Below, one piece after another: positions 4,741 to 12,657 of a stretch of 27,715 nt of DNA. The translations under genes were made by a program, and so were the position numbers. The DNA is taken from IMG/VR virus record IMGVR_UViG_3300007735_000565, positions 1-27,715 of that record; one strand, written 5' to 3'. Within the stretch, counting starts at the first letter, position 1, and every line of letters begins with the position of its first letter. This DNA is from a virus. The notes under the pieces are model-generated. The model did not search any database. It was not told the DNA's origin and saw only the letters and a program-made list of their open reading frames with translations.

Positions 4741-6642
4741 ATGCCAAGACAAATACCAACCGATCAAGATTTGAGAAATCCTTACGAAGACAGTCAACCA
4801 TTATCTAGCTTAGGCCAAAAAAGTTCTAAGCAAAAATTTAAAGACAGTATTCAGTCTGAGATTGAACTTGAGCGAGGTTTAGTAAACCAAGCCCTTGAGC
4901 GTAATAGAAAATTTCAAGAACTTATTGCTAAAGCAAGAAAAAACCTTGACTCGGAACCAACTGGCTCAAGATTTATAGAGCCAGAGGATACCATGTATCA
5001 GGATTTTGGCAAATCTGGATTTGTTGATGCAGGAGAATATATCGGTATGCCCCAATTGATGTCTGATGACAAATATCAAGCTTTGATTCAACAGGCAGTT
5101 GAAAAATTTGTTCGGGGTGCAAACGATGTCTTGGACAAGGCTCCAGCTGGAATATTTGATAGACCGGAATTTGATGCACCTCGACAAGCAAAGGCTGACA
5201 CCCAAAAAGCACCTCCTGCTATTCCTGAACTAATAGCAAGACCTCCTCAAGAAGATGAGGATCCAGAAGACTCAGACATTCCTGTGCAAGATTATGAAGG
5301 ATTAAACGATATTCAGGCATATCTGCAAGCTAATTCAGATAGAAGAATTCTTAATCCAAATAGATCTTATGATACTCCAGTAGTTTCTCCAGATGCATAT
5401 CCCCCAGAAGGTTATATGAAACCAACTGAAGCGTCTGACCGAGATGCTACTCAAAGAGATGTGAAACAAGATATTGCAAATGTTTCAGATGTATTTTCCG
5501 GTCTTGGTAAAGATTTAACCAAAGCACTAAAAGGTGCTGCGGCTTCTAGAAACATCAAAAAAACTTCTGCACAAGATTATGATGCAACCCAAGGAGATAG
5601 AACATTATCAAGAGAAGAACAATTGGAATTGGCTAGAAAAAATCCAGATATATTTGGTGGATTCCTTGGGCAAGCAAGATCTGCAAAAGTAAAGCAGGCT
5701 ATGGATTATGAGCCAACTGAAGCAGAAATCGATGCGGAGATGCAAAAAAGATTCCCAAGAAAACTAACACCAAGAGAAAGAGTATTCGGGATTAATGATG
5801 ATGTTACCACAACTGATTGGTTAAAGCAAAAGACAACAGCTGATACTGCATCAGCTAAATCTCTTGAAGATCTTTTAAACGCACAAAGAAAACTAAAAGC
5901 ATTTAGATATGAAAACATCAAATCATTTGGTGGAGAAAGTGCTGAACAAAAAGCATTGCAAAGAGCAGCGCAAAAGTATGGCATCACTAGCCTAGCGGAT
6001 GTTCCAGAGGATAAAAGAGTTACTGCATATGGCAATATCTTTGCCAGAGCTGCCAGAGAATATTCTGAGACTGGTGTAAATAAAGAACAATATTTCCAAG
6101 ATGTATTGGGTGGAAAATATTCAGATAGATTTACAGAAGGACAAAAGAAAGCATTTGAAAAAAATCCTGAAGGATTTGCTAAAGGATTTGCAAATAAACT
6201 CGCAAGAGAAGAAATTGCATCAAAAAAGAAACAATTTAAATCAACATTCAAAGGAACAGAATATGACCCTTATGTTGGTGCAGATACTATTGCAAAAAAA
6301 TATGAATACACTGAAGCTGGATCTACAGCCCCAGAAGTTGGGCCTCCATCAACAGACATTGAACGAGGTGGTCAGCTAGCCAAAGGACTACGAGCTGCTG
6401 AAAAGAAATATGCTGAGGGCAGAACAAGAGCACCTTCACAGGAAGAGCAAATGTTTAATTATTGGAACGAGCCATCAAACAAAAGATATCAGGCAGACAT
6501 GCTAAGAAGAAGACTAGCTGCTGATGCTTCTTTTGCAGGACAGTTCCAAATGCAAACAGGAATTGCAGGAATTGATGCTGTCAAGATGTCTGATCGAGAT
6601 CTAACGGAACTTCAATTGAAATCAATAGGTTTGGGCAAGTAA
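4741..6642 (+). CDS. Large charged late protein (633 aa), probable virion or injected protein
   Basis: The protein is mostly helical and strongly charged, without membrane segments. It has a coiled-coil-like N-terminus (about 30-75), a Pro/Asp/Glu-rich linker (about 140-230), and a Lys/Arg-rich helical C-terminal half (about 270-560) rich in Ala, Gln and Lys. No catalytic motif is recognisable. The start is ATG 4741; no Shine-Dalgarno precedes it, but a late-promoter-like TATACATA does. Large charged helical proteins in late regions of T4-like phages are often packaged in the head or tail; the 918-aa gene at 16163 is similar in style. I saw no clear sequence repeat linking the two. Function unassigned. 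Confidence 0.7.
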   Translation: MPRQIPTDQDLRNPYEDSQPLSSLGQKSSKQKFKDSIQSEIELERGLVNQALERNRKFQELIAKARKNLDSEPTGSRFIEPEDTMYQDFGKSGFVDAGEYIGMPQLMSDDKYQALIQQAVEKFVRGANDVLDKAPAGIFDRPEFDAPRQAKADTQKAPPAIPELIARPPQEDEDPEDSDIPVQDYEGLNDIQAYLQANSDRRILNPNRSYDTPVVSPDAYPPEGYMKPTEASDRDATQRDVKQDIANVSDVFSGLGKDLTKALKGAAASRNIKKTSAQDYDATQGDRTLSREEQLELARKNPDIFGGFLGQARSAKVKQAMDYEPTEAEIDAEMQKRFPRKLTPRERVFGINDDVTTTDWLKQKTTADTASAKSLEDLLNAQRKLKAFRYENIKSFGGESAEQKALQRAAQKYGITSLADVPEDKRVTAYGNIFARAAREYSETGVNKEQYFQDVLGGKYSDRFTEGQKKAFEKNPEGFAKGFANKLAREEIASKKKQFKSTFKGTEYDPYVGADTIAKKYEYTEAGSTAPEVGPPSTDIERGGQLAKGLRAAEKKYAEGRTRAPSQEEQMFNYWNEPSNKRYQADMLRRRLAADASFAGQFQMQTGIAGIDAVKMSDRDLTELQLKSIGLGK

Positions 6643-6678
6643 TCTTGATTTAAAAGTGAATATCTTTATAATGAAAAA

Positions 6679-7206
6679 ATGAGTAAACCTAAATATTCAC
6701 GAATGATTCGTAAAGTTCTTCTGCTAAATGCATCAGAGGAAATACTCAACATTGTTGATTGGATCAAGGCTGTTAAGCTTCTAAACAATGGAAAAGCCTT
6801 GAATTACAGCAATGATTTTTATGAGATTAAGACCTCAGAGCAAGTCGTTAAATTGCCTAAGACAATCATCTTAAAAACATTCGTGCGTGTGCCATTTAGA
6901 AGGATTCCTCCCACGCGGAAAAACATATTCCTTCGGGATCAATACACTTGCCAGTATTGCAAGAAAGATCTTGATGATAAGAATGCAACACTTGACCATG
7001 TTGTTCCTAAGTCAAAGGGTGGCGGATCCACATGGGAAAATCTGGTGACATCATGCCACTGCTGCAATTTGAAAAAAGCAAACAAGCCACTCAAAGAATC
7101 GGGTCTTAATCTAGAAAAGAAACCCAAGCCCCCATTTGTAAGTATTCTCGGATTGCGCGAATACATATATCACAATCAAGAATGGAAGAAATTTTTAAGG
7201 AATTGA
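6679..7206 (+). CDS. HNH endonuclease (175 aa)
   Basis: Classic HNH nuclease with a zinc site: CQYC (91-94), the catalytic LDHVVPKSKGG stretch (D106-H107), WENLV (N121) and SCHCCN (125-130). An N-terminal domain of about 80 residues (VLLLNASEE..., VPFRRIPPTRKNIFLRD) is the usual lead-in of the HNH family widespread in bacteria and phages, and the total length is normal for it. It makes metal-dependent cuts in DNA. The start at 6679 has no Shine-Dalgarno; TATAATGA at 6667-6674 resembles a degraded late octamer four bases before the ATG. The zinc-ribbon gene follows after one base. It may be a free-standing homing enzyme or a working phage nuclease. Confidence 0.9.
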   Translation: MSKPKYSRMIRKVLLLNASEEILNIVDWIKAVKLLNNGKALNYSNDFYEIKTSEQVVKLPKTIILKTFVRVPFRRIPPTRKNIFLRDQYTCQYCKKDLDDKNATLDHVVPKSKGGGSTWENLVTSCHCCNLKKANKPLKESGLNLEKKPKPPFVSILGLREYIYHNQEWKKFLRN

Positions 7207-7207
7207 C

Positions 7208-7507
7208 ATGCCAAATTACGGATATGAATGTACTGAATGTGAACATTATTTTGAAGAAGTTCATACAATGGCCGAAAGAGATAAGCCAACTAAAGAAAAA
7301 TGCCCATCATGTGGCAAATCAAAATGTGTTGTAAAGAGTTGGAAAGATGTTACTCCCGGCCTGAGTGCTGATACTACTCTGACCCCAGACAAGGCATCTG
7401 GTGGTAGATGGAGCGAACTCATGAGTCGTATGAAGCAAAATATGCCTGAATATGCAAAGAGAAAATTAGACCGGGCTAGTGATATGCGCGGTACTAGATG
7501 GAAGTAA
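7208..7507 (+). CDS. FmdB-type zinc ribbon protein (99 aa)
   Basis: The N-terminal 45 residues are a typical FmdB-family zinc ribbon: MPNYGYECTEC with C8 and C11, then CPSC with C32 and C35 followed by a basic stretch. The C-terminal half is charged and helical, with Met and Arg, and no other motif. The family is often called a putative regulator, but its role is not proven; in phages it may bind DNA or a transcription component. AAGGA six bases before the ATG serves as Shine-Dalgarno, and the gene begins one base after the HNH stop, so the two are one unit. The stop is followed within seven bases by the late octamer of the next gene. Confidence 0.85.
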   Translation: MPNYGYECTECEHYFEEVHTMAERDKPTKEKCPSCGKSKCVVKSWKDVTPGLSADTTLTPDKASGGRWSELMSRMKQNMPEYAKRKLDRASDMRGTRWK

Positions 7508-7513
7508 TCCATT

Positions 7514-7521
7514 TATAAATA
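7514..7521 (+). promoter_or_regulatory. T4-type late promoter (TATAAATA), five bases before ATG
   Basis: Exact late octamer with the spacer CAAAT and then the ATG at 7527. By T4 geometry (octamer at -13 to -6) the first transcribed base is the A of the ATG. No Shine-Dalgarno is present. Confidence 0.8.
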
Positions 7522-7526
7522 CAAAT

Positions 7527-8528
7527 ATGAAGAAGCTAACTAAACTTTTCGAAGACGCAATCAAAAATAACGAACAGGAACTTCAAGAGATTCTTTCGGA
7601 GGTCGAGCAGGCTTCTGGTAAGATGTCTCTTGAAGAGAAGTTTCGCTTTATTGAATTATTTGAAGAAGATAATTATGGAAAACCGAAAGACAAAAGAAAA
7701 GAAGAAGTTATCAAAAGAGGCAAATACCGAGTCGAAATCAGGACATCGACAGGGACGAAAATAAGAACCGCTTCTTCACAAAAAGGTCTTCTTGATGTTA
7801 TTCACGGTGCTAAAAACTTTAGAGTCATTGACGAAAGATCAAACAAAGACGTAACTACTCAAATCAAAAAGTTTATTGAGACTAGAAATAAACAAACCAA
7901 GAATTATGATAAGAAGCCAAAGAGTGGCCTCAAAGAAGATTTTAGTGTAAGAGAATTCACTCTTAGAATTGAAAGATCTAAACTTTTAAATGAGGGATTA
8001 GCTGGTGCAATTTCTAAGGCAATCGGACGCGGTGCTTCCGATTTAGATGTCTCACCATATCTAAAAAAAATTGGAGTATCTGATCCAAGCGTAAACATTT
8101 ATGATCCAAGCATGGCTAAAATGGCACCAGAAACAAGAGCAGTGCCAACGTCACCAAGACAAGATTATATTTACGTTGAACCACAACAAACTAAAAAGGC
8201 AGCTTCAGCCCAAACAAGTTCTGCATCAGATTATATCGAACCACAATCAAATGTTAAGCCATTTGCTCTAGGTGCCGCCACTGCATTGGGTGTTGGTGGA
8301 TATCTTATGTCGCAAGATGAGGCTCAAATGACCGGCCAAGCTGAGGCCACTAAAACTGGAACTGAGGCTCCTGCCGAAGAATTTAAAGCATATGAAGAGG
8401 ATTTAGTATCTGCATCAAACCTCATTAGTGGTATAATACAGTCCAAATCAAATGACGGTTCATTTTTAATGCAAACCAAAGACATTGGTCCTATTCGTGA
8501 TGTGACAAGTGTATCCGAAATTATGTAA
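7527..8528 (+). CDS. Late protein of unknown function (333 aa)
   Basis: The start is ATG 7527, set by the late octamer just upstream. Residues 1-55 are acidic helix (MKKLTKLFEDAIKNN at the start); 60-110 form a small basic beta-like domain (KYRVEIRTSTGTKIRTASS); the middle (130-180) is charged; 190-260 is a Pro/Gln/Ala-rich linker with two DYI-(Y)VEPQ-like motifs; a short hydrophobic Gly-rich segment (about 250-266, GAATALGVGGYLM) could insert into a membrane; and the tail is acidic. No family recognised. The N-terminus, with LFE followed by a helix, resembles capsid-targeting peptides cleaved after L-x-E in T4, so an internal head protein is possible. The next gene overlaps by one base (TAATG). 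Confidence 0.7.
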   Translation: MKKLTKLFEDAIKNNEQELQEILSEVEQASGKMSLEEKFRFIELFEEDNYGKPKDKRKEEVIKRGKYRVEIRTSTGTKIRTASSQKGLLDVIHGAKNFRVIDERSNKDVTTQIKKFIETRNKQTKNYDKKPKSGLKEDFSVREFTLRIERSKLLNEGLAGAISKAIGRGASDLDVSPYLKKIGVSDPSVNIYDPSMAKMAPETRAVPTSPRQDYIYVEPQQTKKAASAQTSSASDYIEPQSNVKPFALGAATALGVGGYLMSQDEAQMTGQAEATKTGTEAPAEEFKAYEEDLVSASNLISGIIQSKSNDGSFLMQTKDIGPIRDVTSVSEIM

Positions 8529-9205
8529 TGCTATCTGAATATATCAATACCAAATCATTTAATCATCTTCCTAAACTCCAAGAAGATCAAGTACAACAAA
8601 TCACCGAAGACGGTAGACGAGTCTATGTCTGTCCGGGTGGAAAGTTTCCTAGTGTAACTACAGTCGTAGGCTGGGAAAAGAACGAATTCTTCAAGAAGTG
8701 GCGAAGAGATAATCCAAAAGAATCTCAAAGAGTTTGCCAACGAGGTACTAACCTACACAAACTAATTGAAAATTATTTGCTCAATGAACAGATTGAAAAA
8801 AATTCATTGATGCCAGATCAGTACGAACTTTTCAAGCAAGTACAGGACAAATTAGACACTATAGATAACGTACATGCACTTGAATACCCTCTATGGGGCG
8901 CAAAGGTCGGTCTCGCTGGTCGAGTAGACTGCGTTGCTGACTATAACGGAGTAAAGAGCATTATTGACTTCAAGGGAAGTACGAACAGAAAGCGCGAAGA
9001 AGATATTGAAAACTATAAGCTTCAAGCAACTGCATATGCTCTTCTCTGGGAGGAAAGATTCAATGAAAAGATTGAAAACATTGTCATCCTCATTACATGC
9101 GAAGACGGCTCTGTTCAAGAATTCATCGACAAGCCAATCAAATACGTTGGAAAACTATTTGATGTGATACAGAAATACAAGGAAAAGTTCAATGAGTCTA
9201 AGTGA
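8528..9205 (+). CDS. PD-(D/E)XK exonuclease (225 aa)
   Basis: RecB/MGME1-like nuclease of the PD-(D/E)XK fold. Visible motifs in order: RGTNLHKLIE (H77), E119 in ALEYPLW, GRVDCVADYNG (D134), IIDFKGS (D147, K149) and QATAYA (Q166, Y170). This is the complete catalytic set for metal-dependent single-strand-directed exonucleases. The start overlaps the preceding stop as TAATG, so it is translated from the same late transcript; a nuclease within a late unit could trim DNA ends during recombination or packaging. The length is normal for compact phage members. The next gene overlaps its end by 14 bases. Confidence 0.88.
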   Translation: MLSEYINTKSFNHLPKLQEDQVQQITEDGRRVYVCPGGKFPSVTTVVGWEKNEFFKKWRRDNPKESQRVCQRGTNLHKLIENYLLNEQIEKNSLMPDQYELFKQVQDKLDTIDNVHALEYPLWGAKVGLAGRVDCVADYNGVKSIIDFKGSTNRKREEDIENYKLQATAYALLWEERFNEKIENIVILITCEDGSVQEFIDKPIKYVGKLFDVIQKYKEKFNESK

Positions 9206-9590
9206 AACTGATCAAGTGAATATAAGAAATAGTCGTTTATGGGTCAGAATGAATGAAGATGCCAGATCCGATTACCACAGAAAGACCTTTACAAGAAAGC
9301 ATGGCGGCTGTTTTGTTAAGGTAGATAAGCATTGGAAATGGATTGAAGAATCAAATACTGTTCCGTATGAACTTTCAGAGGAATTTAAAAACTTCAAAAT
9401 GCCAGAACCAGTCATAAAAATTGACAAGAAAAGGTGTTTTATTTACATCAAAGAAGGCAAAGAAGTTGAAATTGAAAACTTGTATCAGTATTGCCAAGAG
9501 AACGACCTAAATCGGTCTGCGATGTATGACTTAGTCATAGGCAAGAGAAAGTCTTATAAAGGCTTCAAGTTCGTCCGAAAAGAGGAATAG
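9192..9590 (+). CDS. Hypothetical protein with IENR1/NUMOD-like DNA-binding C-terminus (132 aa)
   Basis: Residues 1-60 are basic and Trp/His-rich (DYHRKTFTRKHGG) with no family I know. Residues about 92-130 resemble the helix-turn-helix modules (IENR1/NUMOD type) attached to intron-encoded nucleases: a VEIENLYQYCQENDL helix pair followed by IGKRKSYKGFKF. No nuclease active site is present, so it may be a stand-alone DNA-binding protein or a remnant of a homing enzyme. AAGGA eight bases upstream supports ATG 9192, inside the end of the exonuclease gene. The stop lies eight bases before the late octamer of the following gene. Confidence 0.6.
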   Translation: MSLSETDQVNIRNSRLWVRMNEDARSDYHRKTFTRKHGGCFVKVDKHWKWIEESNTVPYELSEEFKNFKMPEPVIKIDKKRCFIYIKEGKEVEIENLYQYCQENDLNRSAMYDLVIGKRKSYKGFKFVRKEE

Positions 9591-9598
9591 ACTGTCGT

Positions 9599-9606
9599 TA
9601 TAAATA
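9599..9606 (+). promoter_or_regulatory. T4-type late promoter (TATAAATA), five bases before ATG
   Basis: Exact late octamer followed by the spacer CTTTG and then the ATG at 9612. The expected transcription start is the A of that codon, and no Shine-Dalgarno is visible. Confidence 0.8.
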
Positions 9607-9611
9607 CTTTG

Positions 9612-12062
9612 ATGAACGACAGTTGGTTCGATTTACCTACCTTTATTAAATTTGCCCGTAGCCAAGGCATGAGCCTTGATGAGGGTACATATCTCCGCAA
9701 TGAAATTCTTCAATCGAGAGTGGAAAGACGAGTAATTTCCGCCAGAAGAAAACGCGAAGCTCTAGAATACAAAAGAAGAAGACGCATTCTTAAGAATAAA
9801 AAGGCCTCGCGGGGAGAGAGAAAACAACTTGCCGCTAGAGAGCGTCGTGATCAAATCGATCTAACAAACGACCGTAAAGAACTTCTAGCCCGACAGGCTC
9901 GGGAAAGAGGTCAGGCTAAAGCATTGGACATAGCATCAAACCAGAGGGTCTATATGGATGAAAGTATCGATGATCAAATTCTTAATCTTTTAAACGAAAT
10001 TTCTAATCAATCAGGAAAAACCCGAAAGAGAAGGGATATGTTCCGTGGATTTGATGATTTTAGAAAAGAATTAAGAATGTCCATGCAGATGTATAAAGAT
10101 GACAAGGACTTTGAGAAGAAGAGAAAACGTGCAGAGCGCGATCTACTTGAGGCTGAGGGAGAGGAAGAAGCTCCAGAAGATCAGCCCCAAGAGGAAGGTG
10201 GCGAGCCACAGCAAGAAGTAAATCCTAATGACCCAATGTTCATTGCCCAGCAGCACATGATGGCTATGAGCATCTTCATGCCATTGCGTTCAAAACTTAA
10301 CTACAAAGATACACTTTCAAAGCTATCTTTAGATAATCTTAAGAACTTTGGAATACTCATTACAGACGAAGATGAAACTGGCCGCAAAATTTCACTTAGC
10401 GAGCAAGTTGTTCGTGCAATGATTGTATTGTCCAGAATAGCATCCGGTGCTTCTGGACAAGAACTCAACTACACTCTCACATTCATGGGAGGTAAATTCT
10501 CAAGATTTACTAAGGAAGCATTCTTGTTAGCCAAGAAGCTTCTGGAAAAGATGAACACTCTAGACGGAACAGTATTGAATCATTTCTATGAGACTGCTGT
10601 TTTCAACATGGACGGAAGTCAGCCAACTGCGAAGTTGTTTACCAGTGATAAGAGAATCAATCCGATTGTAAATCAAAATAAGATTTTCATTGCTCCCAAA
10701 GATGAAAATTATGATGCTCAGAAGATGATGATTTTCAATCTGTTTAGCACCATGGATTTGAGCCAGATGCAGATCACTCCTACATTAGCTCAGGGATTTC
10801 AAACTATTGCATCTCAATTCGGAAAGACACTATTCAACTCCACCCAATACGAAGCCTTGATGAATGATCCAAATATCAATAACAAGGTAAAGAAAAATTT
10901 GACTGAGTTGGTAGCAAAGAAAAAAGTTCTAGATGAAAACGGTATGGTGTTGCCACAAGCTTCTCTTGAAGTATTCAAACAGCAGATGGAACAGCTCATT
11001 CCACTATTCATCCAAGATATAAACAAAAAGAAAAATCCAGTAAATATCGAAGCTAAAAAGGCTTTGATTGGAGCTTACTTATCTGGACAAGATCAGAATC
11101 CAATAGCTAATGCCACACACATTGTTCGTGATAATGGCATCTATGCGATTGACGATGCGCTTCTCACCGAATTGGCTGGGCTTTCTAAGATCAAATTTAA
11201 GAAGTTTAAGAGAAAGCTTTTTGAAGAAGAAATGCCAGAGGTCAATGAAAAGACATTGATGAAATCTTTAGTTTATAAGACAGCAGATGTAATGAAAGAT
11301 CCGGTTAGATTCCTTCTTTCACTTATGCTTGAATCATATGATTTTGAATCGATGCTCTGCTTTAACCCAATGCTAAAGGTTAAAGATCTTAAGAAGTTTG
11401 TTTCAAAGAACAATATCATTAGAGTCAATGGTAAAGAAATTACCATTCCAGTTGTTCGAAGCAGCGAAGAGCAAATTGAGTTTGATTCCCTCGGACACTA
11501 TATGGATGTGGCTGAACAGATTCTTATCAATTCAGATAAACCATTTGCTAAACTACTTGAACAAAAACTCATCAATAGAAAACAATTTATCAATCTCAAG
11601 AAGTCCAAGAAACAGCTTGATCCTGAAACTCTAGTTGCTTTGGCTCTGGCATACACTTACAACAATGCCCCAGAATCAATCACGGAAGAAAAGCGTGATC
11701 GTGATTATAAGAAGGAATATCGTGAATACCACGGTAAGCCAGAACAAATCAAGAGAAGAGCAAAGAGAGTTACTGCCAGAAGAAAACTCGCTCGTCAGGG
11801 AAGAGTAAAAAAGGGCGATGGTAAGGATGTCGATCATAAAGACGGCAATCCTATGAATAACTCTGAAAAGAATCTAAGAGTTCAAGATAAATCAACAAAC
11901 AGAAGCAACAACAAGAAATACAAGGGAATGACTTATGAAGAGCATGGTGCTGGAGATGAAGGCACTAAAGAATTGCTTCTTAATTATCTACTAAATACTC
12001 CGGGGCAGGATATTAAAAGGATACTAAATGCAATTGGACATAAACACCTTGATGCCAAATAA
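9612..12062 (+). CDS. Large late protein with C-terminal HNH-type domain (816 aa)
   Basis: The ATG at 9612 is preferred over a TTG three bases earlier because of the late octamer spacing. Residues about 30-110 are an extremely basic helix (RRKREALEYKRRRR), 120-210 mixed and acidic (EEEAPEDQPQEEGG), 215-680 a long helical body with no recognised domain. The C-terminal 130 residues hold a basic RAKRVTARRKLARQG helix and then an HNH-like core, DGKDVDHKDGNPMNN (D and H catalytic-type, Asn pair) and NLRVQDKSTNRSNN. That HNH-like module is common in phage proteins. A nuclease joined to a large late protein suggests action during packaging or a DNA-organising role in the virion; whether it cuts is unknown. 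The following gene starts inside its 3' end. Confidence 0.75.
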   Translation: MNDSWFDLPTFIKFARSQGMSLDEGTYLRNEILQSRVERRVISARRKREALEYKRRRRILKNKKASRGERKQLAARERRDQIDLTNDRKELLARQARERGQAKALDIASNQRVYMDESIDDQILNLLNEISNQSGKTRKRRDMFRGFDDFRKELRMSMQMYKDDKDFEKKRKRAERDLLEAEGEEEAPEDQPQEEGGEPQQEVNPNDPMFIAQQHMMAMSIFMPLRSKLNYKDTLSKLSLDNLKNFGILITDEDETGRKISLSEQVVRAMIVLSRIASGASGQELNYTLTFMGGKFSRFTKEAFLLAKKLLEKMNTLDGTVLNHFYETAVFNMDGSQPTAKLFTSDKRINPIVNQNKIFIAPKDENYDAQKMMIFNLFSTMDLSQMQITPTLAQGFQTIASQFGKTLFNSTQYEALMNDPNINNKVKKNLTELVAKKKVLDENGMVLPQASLEVFKQQMEQLIPLFIQDINKKKNPVNIEAKKALIGAYLSGQDQNPIANATHIVRDNGIYAIDDALLTELAGLSKIKFKKFKRKLFEEEMPEVNEKTLMKSLVYKTADVMKDPVRFLLSLMLESYDFESMLCFNPMLKVKDLKKFVSKNNIIRVNGKEITIPVVRSSEEQIEFDSLGHYMDVAEQILINSDKPFAKLLEQKLINRKQFINLKKSKKQLDPETLVALALAYTYNNAPESITEEKRDRDYKKEYREYHGKPEQIKRRAKRVTARRKLARQGRVKKGDGKDVDHKDGNPMNNSEKNLRVQDKSTNRSNNKKYKGMTYEEHGAGDEGTKELLLNYLLNTPGQDIKRILNAIGHKHLDAK

Positions 12063-12657
12063 TTATCTGGAACTAGGAACGGCACTGGGTGCTACTATTG
12101 CAGGAGCATTGGTATATTTTTTTCGTTGGAAAAAGAAAAGAAAAGAAGCCTATAATATCGAATACTGGAAAACTCACAGCGATATTCACGAAGCTTTAAC
12201 TGAATTAAGACTTGAGTGTGACGCAGCCAGAACACAGCTGGTTCAATTTCATAATGGTGAATATTTCATTGATGGTATTTCAATGAAGAAATTGTCAATG
12301 ACTCACGAATCTCTTCACAGCGGAGTAAGCGCACAATACACCAAGATGAGAGAAGTATTGATTTCCATGTTCATTGAACATGTTCAATCATTAATATCAG
12401 AAAATATTGTTATTAGAAAGCTAGGCCAACTCAAAGCTAGCATATTTCGCCAAATACTTGAAACTGATAATGTCGAAGCCTACATGACTACCACAATCAA
12501 AAATAAAGGTAAGATTACAGGATATATCATGGTTCAATGGTGCAATAGGGTGACATTTGAAACTATAGATATAGAATCCTGCAAAAAGGCACTAGAAAGA
12601 GCTAAGGATTCCATAGAAGTCAGTCTATTACAGCAGAAAGCAACCGATGAAAAATAA
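12028..12657 (+). CDS. Membrane-anchored protein of unknown function (209 aa)
   Basis: One N-terminal transmembrane helix (about 14-32, LELGTALGATIAGALVYFF) followed by a basic stop-transfer stretch (WKKKRKE) and a cytoplasmic domain of about 170 residues. The domain begins with a helix, then VQFHNGEYFIDGISMKKLSMTHES (about 76-99; given here as a description of the FHNG and DGISM-K motifs), and has the alternating pattern of a GAF-like sensor fold, though this is a guess. AAGGA six bases before 12028 decides the start, 35 bases inside the previous gene. The next gene overlaps its end by 11 bases. It could be a late membrane sensor or tail-associated protein. No lysis function is evident. Confidence 0.6.
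   Translation: MQLDINTLMPNNYLELGTALGATIAGALVYFFRWKKKRKEAYNIEYWKTHSDIHEALTELRLECDAARTQLVQFHNGEYFIDGISMKKLSMTHESLHSGVSAQYTKMREVLISMFIEHVQSLISENIVIRKLGQLKASIFRQILETDNVEAYMTTTIKNKGKITGYIMVQWCNRVTFETIDIESCKKALERAKDSIEVSLLQQKATDEK

Noticed and set aside
5706-6251. Long reverse-strand open frame
   Set aside because: It lies entirely opposite the 633-residue gene, has no Shine-Dalgarno or recognisable domain, and reflects codon bias on the other strand.
6671-6678. Alternative ATG at 6671 for the HNH gene
   Set aside because: It is out of frame and meets a stop after two codons.
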